A stretch of DNA of 8,586 nucleotides. Source: a bacterium (GTDB lineage: Bacteria > UBP13 > UBA5359). The position numbers were made by a program, and so were the translations under genes. Below are positions 1 through 7,274 of this stretch, one piece after another. The stretch lies in contig JAQVUQ010000036.1 in the NCBI GenBank assembly GCA_028699365.1, positions 1 to 8,586 on the forward strand, given 5' to 3'. The first letter of the stretch is position 1. Every line of letters begins with the position of its first letter. The notes under the pieces were generated by a model that had not been told where the DNA came from, did no database searches, and was given only the letters and a program-made list of their open reading frames with translations.

Positions 1-2325
1 AGAATAGCCGTGGTGCAGGAAGGCCAGGTGATAATCGAAGGTAAGTTCTCCCTGCTGCATCAGGGCGCAATTAGTGTTCCAGAGGTTGTTGAAGGCGTAG
101 GAGAAGACGGTGGACGTCTCAATATCCTGATAATCGAGGCCGAAATGGTAATAGGAGGGCTTGCCCAAGGCTGCCAGGCAGGCCTGATCGGAGCATAGCA
201 CCACTTGCGAGCTATCGTCCGAGACGGAGATAAAGTCCTGCATGCCGAAGTTATGGTTGGTGGCGCCCGGCAGCCTTTCATCCGGGAAAGCCGTCGTCTG
301 CCCATGTTGCTCGATATCGAAGCGGTATTCTCCCTGCATGCGGAAGGGGAAGGCAAAGTAGCAGGATTCCTTCTCCAGGGTATGAATCTTTTTGATCCGG
401 TTGCGGATATGCAGCCCTGAGGCATCCAGGATATACTGCGTTTCTACGATAACCGGCAGCCCCCGGCTCTCCAGCCTGCGTTCAACCAGCATAGAGGCGC
501 TGATGACGCCGGAGGATGATCCCAGGCACTTGACCTCCGTCAGGGGAAGCTGGTGCTGTTCCACTTCATTGTCGTCCAGACCACACTTATTGTAGAGACG
601 CGGCAGCCCCGTAACCTCAGAGTAAACGATATCGTTAAGGTGGAACATGGACGGATCTACCCAATCCCCGGTCCGTCCTTCGGTGGTGATGGAGGATACG
701 GCACCGGTGCCGGCATCAATGATTACGGATATGCCCGGTCCCTGCAGTATCAATTCACCTGCCGTATATGCCGGAGACGTTTCGGCCTCCGATGCCGGTT
801 GCACCTTGCAGACGGATACGCCGTAGGCGGGAAGACCTTTAATACAAGACTTGTGCAGATACCAGTAGCCGTTGACATTCTTTGTCTCTACCGGCAGCGC
901 CGTTCCATCCGTCCCAATCAGTTTGATGGAAGGATAGGCTGTATAGAACCCGACGTTGCCGTTGTAGACAAATGAGTGTGGGTTAAAGATAGATACCGCA
1001 GCCGGTTTGTCGGCCGCATCGCCGGCCAGGGCTGTGAATTGAGCTTCGCCGGCCAGGCACATCCGATTATAGGCTTCATTAGCATAGGCGGTCTTTATCT
1101 CCCAGGAGCGGCGCGGCAGATCGAAGACCTGATCTTGAAGAGATCCGTAATTCTCCACTTTATTCTGCCAGCCCCACATGCTGATGCCGTTGGTGTGATC
1201 GCTGTAAAGGAGAAGGTCACGCATGGTCGTCCACCATGTATTCCGGTTGTCGCCGGCCGGATGAGGCCGGCAGCTCTCCAGCGCCGACCATGAGAGCAGA
1301 TGACGGCGTGCCTGCCGGTAGTGTCCTGTACCCCAGGCGTTGGCAACGGCATGCTCCGTCCAGGAACAGGTCAATTCGCCTTTTACAACCGGAATAGTGC
1401 TGCCGTATCGGGCCTCTATCTCCCTGAAGAAGTCGCTGCACGTTCCAATGACGATCTCCGGCGTGCCGTAGCGGCGGTTCCACTCATCCAGAGCTTCCGG
1501 CAGGCGCTCATCCGGTCCGGCGTTGTCTGTGCCGGTCTGCAATAGAAGGACGTCATACGGGTAACCCTGCTGCTCCAGGCGGCTGCAGATCTCATCGATG
1601 CCTGCTCTTCCCTTGAGGTTAAGAACACGTAATTCGTTATCGTTGCCCGGCTGCACCTGCCGCCCGTCTATCTCCGACAGTATGGGCCAGAGGAAGTAGA
1701 GGATGCCGAAGCCGTACTGCGCCGGGCACATCCTGCTCTGATTGAAATTCTCTATGTCGTCCCTGAGATGATAATACAGGACGCTGCTGTCGTCCGGCCC
1801 GGTCAGGCGGAAGAGATGCGGCAGGTTGGTATAGGGAAGCATGACCCGCCAGCCGCCGCAGCCGTTGACCACGTTCTTTACGCCGTAGTAATTGAGTATC
1901 TGCGGCGCGTTGTAGCTCATCCCGCCGATGTCGTTTATCATGGCCGTATCTATGCGGGCGTTAAGTCCCTCAGCCAGGCGGAAATTAGCCTCCACCGTGG
2001 AGCAGAGTTCCTCCAGGTTACAGAGTTGCGTCAGCGGCTGGTTGTAAAAGGCGGTCAGTTCGAATTGCCCCCGCTTGAAACCTTCCGCTAACGCCGTTTT
2101 CTCGGCTGCGGAAGCATTTTGCAGGAAGATCTCCAGCGGCCAGCCGGCCTCTATGGTCCAGTGGAAGCACGGTTCTCTTCTAGCCATATCCAGAGCCAGG
2201 CGCAAATGGCGCATATGCTGTACGGCCACCTGAGGATAGATACCGGTATAGCCTATATCGGTATGAGTGTGATGGGTGAGTATGATCCTTTTGATTTTAT
2301 TACCTGTTGCAGATCTATTACTCAT
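1..2325 (-). CDS. GH38-type alpha-mannosidase-like glycoside hydrolase (3' end outside window)
   Basis: An uninterrupted reading frame of 775 codons runs from ATG at 2325 off the left edge, so the protein is incomplete at its C-terminus. The N-terminus (residues 16-28) reads LTHHTHTDIGYTG, the H-x-D zinc motif of GH38 (H21, D23). INDIGG places the nucleophile aspartate at D132, about 111 residues later, close to the spacing in Golgi mannosidase II. SDHTNGI supplies the late zinc histidine at H377. All four expected active-site residues are therefore present. The rest, from about residue 400, looks like the beta-rich GH38 C-terminal region; similar proteins are often annotated GH38/DUF5054-like (from memory). 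No signal peptide is visible, which suggests cytoplasmic action on imported oligosaccharide or glycoside. It is the last visible operon gene, 7 bases after the activase, with AGGAG inside the activase end (12-base spacing). Family is fairly sure; substrate, possibly not mannose, is unknown. Confidence 0.85.
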   Translation of the reverse strand, partial: MSNRSATGNKIKRIILTHHTHTDIGYTGIYPQVAVQHMRHLRLALDMARREPCFHWTIEAGWPLEIFLQNASAAEKTALAEGFKRGQFELTAFYNQPLTQLCNLEELCSTVEANFRLAEGLNARIDTAMINDIGGMSYNAPQILNYYGVKNVVNGCGGWRVMLPYTNLPHLFRLTGPDDSSVLYYHLRDDIENFNQSRMCPAQYGFGILYFLWPILSEIDGRQVQPGNDNELRVLNLKGRAGIDEICSRLEQQGYPYDVLLLQTGTDNAGPDERLPEALDEWNRRYGTPEIVIGTCSDFFREIEARYGSTIPVVKGELTCSWTEHAVANAWGTGHYRQARRHLLSWSALESCRPHPAGDNRNTWWTTMRDLLLYSDHTNGISMWGWQNKVENYGSLQDQVFDLPRRSWEIKTAYANEAYNRMCLAGEAQFTALAGDAADKPAAVSIFNPHSFVYNGNVGFYTAYPSIKLIGTDGTALPVETKNVNGYWYLHKSCIKGLPAYGVSVCKVQPASEAETSPAYTAGELILQGPGISVIIDAGTGAVSSITTEGRTGDWVDPSMFHLNDIVYSEVTGLPRLYNKCGLDDNEVEQHQLPLTEVKCLGSSSGVISASMLVERRLESRGLPVIVETQYILDASGLHIRNRIKKIHTLEKESCYFAFPFRMQGEYRFDIEQHGQTTAFPDERLPGATNHNFGMQDFISVSDDSSQVVLCSDQACLAALGKPSYYHFGLDYQDIETSTVFSYAFNNLWNTNCALMQQGELTFDYHLAFLHHGYS

Positions 2326-2332
2326 GATATTT

Positions 2333-3277
2333 CTATTCTCCTCTCACCTGTAAACCCCTGCTTCGGAGCAGTAATTCAGCCGCAAGGTGTTCTTTCTCAG
2401 AAGGAACCTGTATATCATTCAGAGCATAATCCCGTCCCAGCAGGCGCCACTTGCAGATGCCCCTCTGATGGTAGGGCAGCAATTCCACCGCTACGTTGTC
2501 CGGCATTCCCTGCAGCACGTCGGCCAGGCGGTGCAGCGTGGCCGCATCATCGTTGATGCCCGGCAGCAGCGGCATGCGCACCCACACCGGCCGGCCGGTA
2601 GCCGCCGCCGCTCTGATATTGGCGATGGTTCGGGTGTTTGAGTGCCTGGTCAGGCGGTGATGCTGCTCGTCATCCGGATGCTTGAGATCGATGATGAAGT
2701 GATCGATCAAGGGGATAAATTCGGCAAAGCGCGGCGACGAACCGTTGCTCTCCACGGCGGTGCCGATGCCCTCCGCCTTGAAGCCGTGCAGCAGCACCAG
2801 GGCAAAGTCCGGCCGGCAGGTAGGCTCGCCTCCGGTCAGGGTGACGCCCCCATCAGAGCCGAAGAAGGCCCGGTATCTTGACAGGTGTTTTACCAGTTCC
2901 TCAGCCTCGACTTCTCTACCGGCAAGCTGAATGGCCCCGTCCCAGGAGGCCGAAGCGCAGGAGTGCTCCCGGCAGTCCCGGCAAAGAGCAGAATTAACGG
3001 CAGGATAGAAGCTTCCGGCATCATCCCGTTTCATATCGATGGCTCCCAGCGGGCAGCGCTCCCCCAACCGTTCCGGTTCCGTGCACCTCTCCGGCCTGAT
3101 CAGCGGCTCCGGGTAAAAAGCCATGGTCTCCGGCGCGGCACACCAGGGACAGGCAAAGTTGCACCCTTTGAAGTATATCACCGCCCGCTGTCCCGGCCCG
3201 TCCTGCCCGCTGTTCCAGCCGACATCCACTATCCATCCCCTGTTTGATGGGGTCAGGAGTTTACATTTAACATCCAT
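2333..3277 (-). CDS. Glycyl radical enzyme activating enzyme (radical SAM, PflA-like)
   Basis: A 314-residue protein that should use S-adenosylmethionine and a [4Fe-4S] cluster to abstract hydrogen from the radical glycine of the adjacent GRE. Visible motifs: GCNFACPWC gives the radical SAM cysteines C39, C43, C46 with the aromatic W45 typical of activases; TLTGGEP (about 146-152) is the SAM-contacting GGE; later come IIDLKHPD, RMPLLPGIND and VELLPYH, all characteristic of the PflA family. Between about 60 and 116 lies the ferredoxin-like insertion found in activases of glycerol dehydratase, choline lyase and arylacetate decarboxylases, but its cysteines are reduced to C65, C75, C99, C102 and C107. 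The gene starts 3 bases after the GRE stop with only a weak AAGG upstream, so translation is probably coupled to the GRE. The function is secure; whether an auxiliary cluster binds is open. Confidence 0.95.
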   Translation of the reverse strand: MDVKCKLLTPSNRGWIVDVGWNSGQDGPGQRAVIYFKGCNFACPWCAAPETMAFYPEPLIRPERCTEPERLGERCPLGAIDMKRDDAGSFYPAVNSALCRDCREHSCASASWDGAIQLAGREVEAEELVKHLSRYRAFFGSDGGVTLTGGEPTCRPDFALVLLHGFKAEGIGTAVESNGSSPRFAEFIPLIDHFIIDLKHPDDEQHHRLTRHSNTRTIANIRAAAATGRPVWVRMPLLPGINDDAATLHRLADVLQGMPDNVAVELLPYHQRGICKWRLLGRDYALNDIQVPSEKEHLAAELLLRSRGLQVRGE

Positions 3278-3280
3278 AAT

Positions 3281-5704
3281 TCAATTGAGCCTTGTCGACT
3301 GCGGATCCAGGCGGGCGATGATATCCTCCTGAATGGCCGGAGACAAGTCCAGGAAGTTGACGAAGGTGCCGTGGATGCGCATGATATAGATGCCGCCGGG
3401 ACAGTATTTATCCGGATCGGAGAGGATAAGGCGCAGGTGATCTCCGCTGTCGATATTGAAATAGACGTAGTAGGCGGCACCGTCTCCCGGACCAAAGCCG
3501 AACAGCGGCCGGATGACCTGCTCCTTTAATACGGAGACCTTACCGTTTTCGTCCAGCCCGGCAAAGAGGCCGGGGTCCAGTCCGATGTGCGAGGCGTAAC
3601 CTCCTGTCATCGACTGGAACGGCAGCTTGTGGGCGCTCATTATACGCGGCGGCAGCCCGCCGACAGCGCTGCCTACGGTGGGGTCTATGCCGTAATTCAG
3701 CATCGATCTTGCCTTGCGTCCGTCCGGAGTGGCACCAGTCCAATAGCCATAGAGCAGGTGAGTGGAAGGCGTGCTCCAATCCGGCAGGAAGGAATTGCCC
3801 CATGGATTGCGGAGGCCGGCCACGGTTTCCGATACCCGGCAGGCCAGTTCAACGGCTTCGGCATCCGCCGTCTCGTTATCGTTGCCGGCTTTGGGCGCCG
3901 CCAGGAGCAGTTGCCTCAACTCTTCATAGCCTTGAAAATCCAGACGCATGGCCTCCGGCAGCAGGGGAGCCTTGTCCGGCTCCATCTTCAGAAGGAAGGC
4001 GATGGCGCTGAAGGAATCGGCTGCCACCGTCAGGCCGTGGATAAGGCAGCCCGAGGCGTTGTATTTTGTCCCTTTGCCGAGGGTATCCCGCATATCTATA
4101 GCGCTGTCCAATCCGCCCATAAAGGAGGAGAGAAAGGGAACGGGCAGCAGGGAGAGAGCCTGGGTGCAGCCGTTGGCCGCTCTTTCCAGACGCGGCATGA
4201 AGTAATCCAACTGATGATAGAAGGCGGTCTTCAAAGCTGCGATATTTTCAGCCGGATTATCGGGGTTCAGGCCCAGTTCATTATAGCCGAGGCCGATTCT
4301 CTCTCCGCTGATTAACGAGCAGCCGTCGTTAAGCGTCAGTTCCAGCACCTTGGCCAGGTTGAGCCAACTGTTGGTGGTATTGCCGCTCTCCCGGCCCATG
4401 ATCAGCGGTTCCTGGCATCCGGCTATCGAATAATCCTTGAGGTCCTCGTCTTCAATACCCTTGCGCTTCAGAACTTTGAAGAGCAGTTCGTCGTTGAAGA
4501 GAGAGGGCGTGCTGTGTCCGGGGGTGAAGAAGAAACGCCCCATGGAGCGATACAGCTCATCCGGCGAGGTCCGATGCAGCTTGACGGAGAGCGCCGGCTG
4601 CGGATAGTTGGAGAGATAAAATGCATCGAGCAGGATATACGACATATCGCAGGTCAGATCACGTCCGCTCTCATCCATGCCGCCGGCCATGATATTCTGA
4701 GATATGGCCCAGTTGCGATCGCCTACATTGAAGAGGGCCAGCAGATGCCGGGTAATTTCTATCGCTCTGTCGCGATTCACAGGTTCAGCCTCATAGAAAG
4801 GCTGCAGCACGCGGTCCAGGTTGCCGGCGGAGAAGGCAAAGGGATTGGGGGCCTGTTCCAGCACCATTCCCTGCCATAACAGAATATAGGATTGTACGGC
4901 CTCGTAGAGATTACGGGCGCCTTCGGCCGGAACACGCCGGCAGGTAGCAGCTATCAGTTGCAGTTCGTCCCGCCTGGGACCATCAGCCGTGGAAGCCATT
5001 CGTCCGGCCAGGTCGGCGTAGCGTCCGGCCAGCTTAACTACGGCTCTTAAGCTGACGGCGGCAGCGCGCAGGAAATCAGCCTTATCGGCATCTGTTTCGG
5101 TGGCGGCCCTTTGTTCCGTCTGCGCTATCAAGCTGAGCAGGCCGTCCTTAAGGGCCGGGCGGAAGTCGGCTATGGTATGCCCGGTGACCTGCTCGACGAA
5201 GTAGACTACCTCAGATGTCTCCAAACCGGTGCCGGCATAGACCTCGTTCAGCGCCAGGGCGTACTCCTCCCGGGACCAGAAATCCCGGACTTCGTTTATG
5301 CGTGCCTCCGTCAGGCCGTCGTCCGGGTCGGGCGTAATATCTCCGTAAACGGCCATGGGATCGCAGTATCCGGCGAAGGTCTCCACCCGGAATTCCGGGT
5401 TTATCAGGGCATAGCTGCGGGCGAAGCCGTCGTCCTGAGTTCCGGCAAAGATCTCGCCGTCGTGGATGGATATGGGCAGTTCCTCGCAGACTGCCTGGAA
5501 GAGGAGAGCCTGGATCATGCCCCGGGAGAATGTTTCACCTTGGCGGCGTAACTCCAGCAACCGGCGCATTCTTATCTCCTGGGTCAGAAACCATCCGTCC
5601 AGCCGCACGGTGACACTGTTTTGCTTCTGGATTCTCTCCAGTCCCTGTCTCAACCGGTGTAAATCAAGCCGATCACATGATAGCATTATGTCAGATCCTC
5701 TCAT
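3281..5704 (-). CDS. Glycyl radical enzyme, pyruvate formate-lyase family, probable eliminase/dehydratase of unknown substrate
   Basis: This 807-residue protein (801 if started at the second ATG, 5686) has the full GRE layout: a PFL-like barrel (about 15-650) and a C-terminal glycine radical domain (about 690-807). The thiyl cysteine is C430 in AGCQEP, with E432 forming the Cys-x-Glu pair typical of dehydratase/lyase GREs (C433/E435 in Clostridium glycerol dehydratase). The radical glycine is G779 in RIHGTFVNF, followed by the expected FLDLSPAIQEDIIAR. VTGHT at 173-177 is another family hallmark. Differences from glycerol dehydratase, aligned by eye: the His-Ser substrate pair before GRxDQY is F289-A290, the aspartate 14 residues after the cysteine is T444, and Tyr after the radical glycine is T780. 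It is probably not PFL, glycerol dehydratase or choline lyase. It lies between a sugar kinase and the cognate activase, suggesting a sugar-derived or polyol substrate. The enzyme should be oxygen-sensitive. Confidence 0.93.
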   Translation of the reverse strand: MRGSDIMLSCDRLDLHRLRQGLERIQKQNSVTVRLDGWFLTQEIRMRRLLELRRQGETFSRGMIQALLFQAVCEELPISIHDGEIFAGTQDDGFARSYALINPEFRVETFAGYCDPMAVYGDITPDPDDGLTEARINEVRDFWSREEYALALNEVYAGTGLETSEVVYFVEQVTGHTIADFRPALKDGLLSLIAQTEQRAATETDADKADFLRAAAVSLRAVVKLAGRYADLAGRMASTADGPRRDELQLIAATCRRVPAEGARNLYEAVQSYILLWQGMVLEQAPNPFAFSAGNLDRVLQPFYEAEPVNRDRAIEITRHLLALFNVGDRNWAISQNIMAGGMDESGRDLTCDMSYILLDAFYLSNYPQPALSVKLHRTSPDELYRSMGRFFFTPGHSTPSLFNDELLFKVLKRKGIEDEDLKDYSIAGCQEPLIMGRESGNTTNSWLNLAKVLELTLNDGCSLISGERIGLGYNELGLNPDNPAENIAALKTAFYHQLDYFMPRLERAANGCTQALSLLPVPFLSSFMGGLDSAIDMRDTLGKGTKYNASGCLIHGLTVAADSFSAIAFLLKMEPDKAPLLPEAMRLDFQGYEELRQLLLAAPKAGNDNETADAEAVELACRVSETVAGLRNPWGNSFLPDWSTPSTHLLYGYWTGATPDGRKARSMLNYGIDPTVGSAVGGLPPRIMSAHKLPFQSMTGGYASHIGLDPGLFAGLDENGKVSVLKEQVIRPLFGFGPGDGAAYYVYFNIDSGDHLRLILSDPDKYCPGGIYIMRIHGTFVNFLDLSPAIQEDIIARLDPQSTRLN
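5696..5701 (-). promoter_or_regulatory. Ribosome binding site inside the GRE 5' end
   Basis: AGAGGA lies 9 bases upstream of a second in-frame ATG at 5686, whereas the first ATG (5704) has only a poor CTGGA directly against it. The first ATG overlaps the kinase stop as ATGA and could be used by re-initiation. The second start would give an 801-residue GRE without the first six residues (MRGSDI). Confidence 0.5.
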
Positions 5705-7110
5705 TCCAGATATCCGATAACCCTTCCGGCCTCTTTGAAATCCTTGAAGAAGCCCGTGCCGACGGCAGCGGCGAGGGCTGCTCCGAAAGCCGCTTCTTCG
5801 TTGTGCGCCGGTATCTTCAGGACGGAGCCGAAGCGATCCTCTATATAACGGCGCAATACGGGATTGCGCCTGACGCCGTTGCCCGAACCAGCGATATATT
5901 CGGCTTCAAGACGTGTCTCAGCCTGCAGGAAGTAGCCGTAAAGCTCGTCGACCATACCTTCTATAACACCTCTGCACAGCGTGGCGGGGGTGAAGTTTTC
6001 CCTGTCGATGCCGGTTATCGCTCCCTTAGCTTCCGGATCCGATCTGGTGCCGGCAAAGAGCGTTGATACCGACAGCCCGCCGGCCCCGGCGGGAACAACG
6101 GCTGCCAGGCTGTTCATAATATTGAAGAGGGGTTCTTCAGCCTGCAATCCGAACACATCTCTGCCCACTGCCTTGAAAAAATTCTCCAGCCAGGCGTAGG
6201 CCCGGCCACCGCAAAGGCTGGCGCCTACCAGCAGATATCCGCCTCCCGGCATCGGCCTGTTATCCAGAGATCCGTTCTCCGAAGGCAGCCATGAAGGTAT
6301 GCTTATCTGGCCTCCGGTGCCCAGATTGAGCAGCGGCGCCGGTCTGCCCAGATCGACGCTGCCTACGAAGCCGGCCTGGTTGTCTCCCAAAGGTGTGCAG
6401 ACAGGTATGCCGTGCCGTAATCCCAGTCTCTCCGCCGTAGAAGATGAGAGGCTGCCCATAACGGCCCCGGAGGGTCTGATGGACGGCAGGATTTCTTCCG
6501 GCAGCCGGAGCGCTTTAAGCATCGGCCTGTTCCAACCGCCTTTCTGCATATCCAGAAGTCCCCAGGCAGCGGCATCGGTAGTGTCGATAACTGTGGTGCG
6601 GCAGAGGCAGGCGGCTATGTAACCGTGTATGGTAAGAGCCACGGCTCCTGAGGGGAGTGTATTGTCCCGTAAAAGTCTGAAGAGAGTGGCGCCTCCGTAA
6701 CCCGGTGCCGGAGCGGGAGATGATATACCGGCGCTGCGGCAGAGTTCCGACATCATATCCATATACGAGCGCTTGCCGTCGGCGGCTTCCATTATGCGTT
6801 GATCCTGCCAGGTATAGAGCGGCGTTAACGGGGCGAGCTTCTCGTCGCACAACAGCAGTCCGTGCATCTGGCCGGTCAGGCCTATACCGCCTGCAACTTC
6901 GTTTTTGACTTCGGGTAATTCCGCCAGTTCCTGCAGCAGGTTGAAGCATATATCCCTGATACGTAGCGGATCCTGCTCGGCCCGGCCAGGTTCCGAATCC
7001 ATTGCAGCATCGTTAGACGCCGATACCATGCCGGCCGTTTTTCCGTTCTCCATATCCACGGCCAGAGCACATATCTTGCCGGTGCCTATATCCAGTCCCA
7101 GATAAAGCAT
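5701..7110 (-). CDS. FGGY-family carbohydrate kinase, sedoheptulokinase-like
   Basis: A 469-residue cytoplasmic ATP-dependent sugar kinase, first gene of the operon. The N-terminal actin-like ATPase fold opens with GLDIGTGK (phosphate-1 loop, residues 5-12). GLTGQMHGLLL and YTWQDQR follow, then GGATLFRLL, LTIHGYIAACLC and DTTDAAAWG. LGDNQAG carries the likely catalytic base D243. The C-terminal half has LNLGTGGQIS, GASLCGGRAYAWL, LCRGVIEGM and GSGNGVRRNPVL (adenosine pocket). The series GQMHG, TWQDQR, TIH-Y, AA-WG, GASL-GG resembles sedoheptulokinase more than xylulokinase or glycerol kinase, and the length fits. Substrate specificity in FGGY enzymes cannot be fixed by motifs, so sedoheptulose is only a suggestion. 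The ATG at 7110 is well placed for the fold; AAGGA (7128-7124) lies 13 bases upstream, an unusually long spacing. Its TGA overlaps the GRE ATG as ATGA. Confidence 0.9.
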   Translation of the reverse strand: MLYLGLDIGTGKICALAVDMENGKTAGMVSASNDAAMDSEPGRAEQDPLRIRDICFNLLQELAELPEVKNEVAGGIGLTGQMHGLLLCDEKLAPLTPLYTWQDQRIMEAADGKRSYMDMMSELCRSAGISSPAPAPGYGGATLFRLLRDNTLPSGAVALTIHGYIAACLCRTTVIDTTDAAAWGLLDMQKGGWNRPMLKALRLPEEILPSIRPSGAVMGSLSSSTAERLGLRHGIPVCTPLGDNQAGFVGSVDLGRPAPLLNLGTGGQISIPSWLPSENGSLDNRPMPGGGYLLVGASLCGGRAYAWLENFFKAVGRDVFGLQAEEPLFNIMNSLAAVVPAGAGGLSVSTLFAGTRSDPEAKGAITGIDRENFTPATLCRGVIEGMVDELYGYFLQAETRLEAEYIAGSGNGVRRNPVLRRYIEDRFGSVLKIPAHNEEAAFGAALAAAVGTGFFKDFKEAGRVIGYLE

Positions 7111-7158
7111 GATAGAGTTCCCGTCCTTATGTTGATGCGGTTACGAGCCTTTGAAGCA

Positions 7159-7188
7159 ATTATAACATCGGCCTGATTTTATTGTATA
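7159..7188 (-). promoter_or_regulatory. Promoter of the kinase-GRE-activase-GH38 operon
   Basis: On the minus strand TGTTATAAT (7167-7159) is a perfect extended -10 element. TATACA (7188-7183), 18 bases upstream, matches 4 of 6 positions of TTGACA. Transcription would start near 7152, leaving a leader of about 40 bases before the kinase ATG. Operator 1 covers the -35. Confidence 0.7.
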
Positions 7189-7196
7189 TACACAAT
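7181..7196. promoter_or_regulatory. Operator 1, overlapping the operon promoter -35
   Basis: ATTGTATATACACAAT is a near-palindrome with one mismatch between its 8-base half sites. It is the exact reverse complement of operator 2, and the identity extends one base on each side (18 bases). The half site resembles the ATTTGTAC half of Bacillus AraR operators, fitting the AraR-type regulator encoded alongside. It covers the likely -35 of the minus-strand operon promoter, so binding should block transcription of the kinase operon. Confidence 0.82.
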
Positions 7197-7201
7197 TTAA
7201 C

Positions 7202-7231
7202 TTACTAAACTCTTGCCGGATATGATATAAT
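7202..7231 (+). promoter_or_regulatory. Promoter of the regulator gene
   Basis: TGATATAAT at 7223-7231 is a perfect extended -10. The -35 is weak (TTACTA at 7202-7207, 18-base spacing), as is common with extended -10 promoters. The start is expected near 7238, directly at operator 2. Confidence 0.7.
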
Positions 7232-7238
7232 GCAAATA

Positions 7239-7254
7239 ATTGTGTATATACAAT
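7239..7254. promoter_or_regulatory. Operator 2, at the regulator transcription start
   Basis: ATTGTGTATATACAAT, the exact reverse complement of operator 1, begins 8 bases after the regulator's -10 element and so lies at about +1 to +16. This implies negative autoregulation. The two centres are 58 bases apart. Confidence 0.82.
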
Positions 7255-7264
7255 AGGTGCAATC

Positions 7265-7270
7265 GAGGAG
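7265..7270 (+). promoter_or_regulatory. Ribosome binding site deciding the regulator start
   Basis: GAGGAG ends 4 bases before the ATG at 7275, which favours this start over the in-frame GTG at 7257 that precedes it. Confidence 0.75.
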
Positions 7271-7274
7271 TATT

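Noticed and set aside
553-1293. Plus-strand open frames of 140 and 105 codons opposite the GH38 gene
   Set aside because: The opposite frame is open over 775 codons with all GH38 active-site residues; these are antisense shadows without family features.
2119-2556. Plus-strand frame of 145 codons across the activase/GH38 junction
   Set aside because: It covers the ends of two recognised genes in antisense, with no supporting motif.
3587-4315. Plus-strand open frame of 242 codons inside the GRE region
   Set aside because: It is antisense to the well-conserved GRE core including the C430 region, shows no recognisable motif, and arises from GC-rich codon use.
7257-7274. GTG start that would lengthen the regulator by six residues
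   Set aside because: The GTG begins only three bases after operator 2 and lacks a ribosome binding site, whereas the ATG at 7275 has GAGGAG correctly placed.
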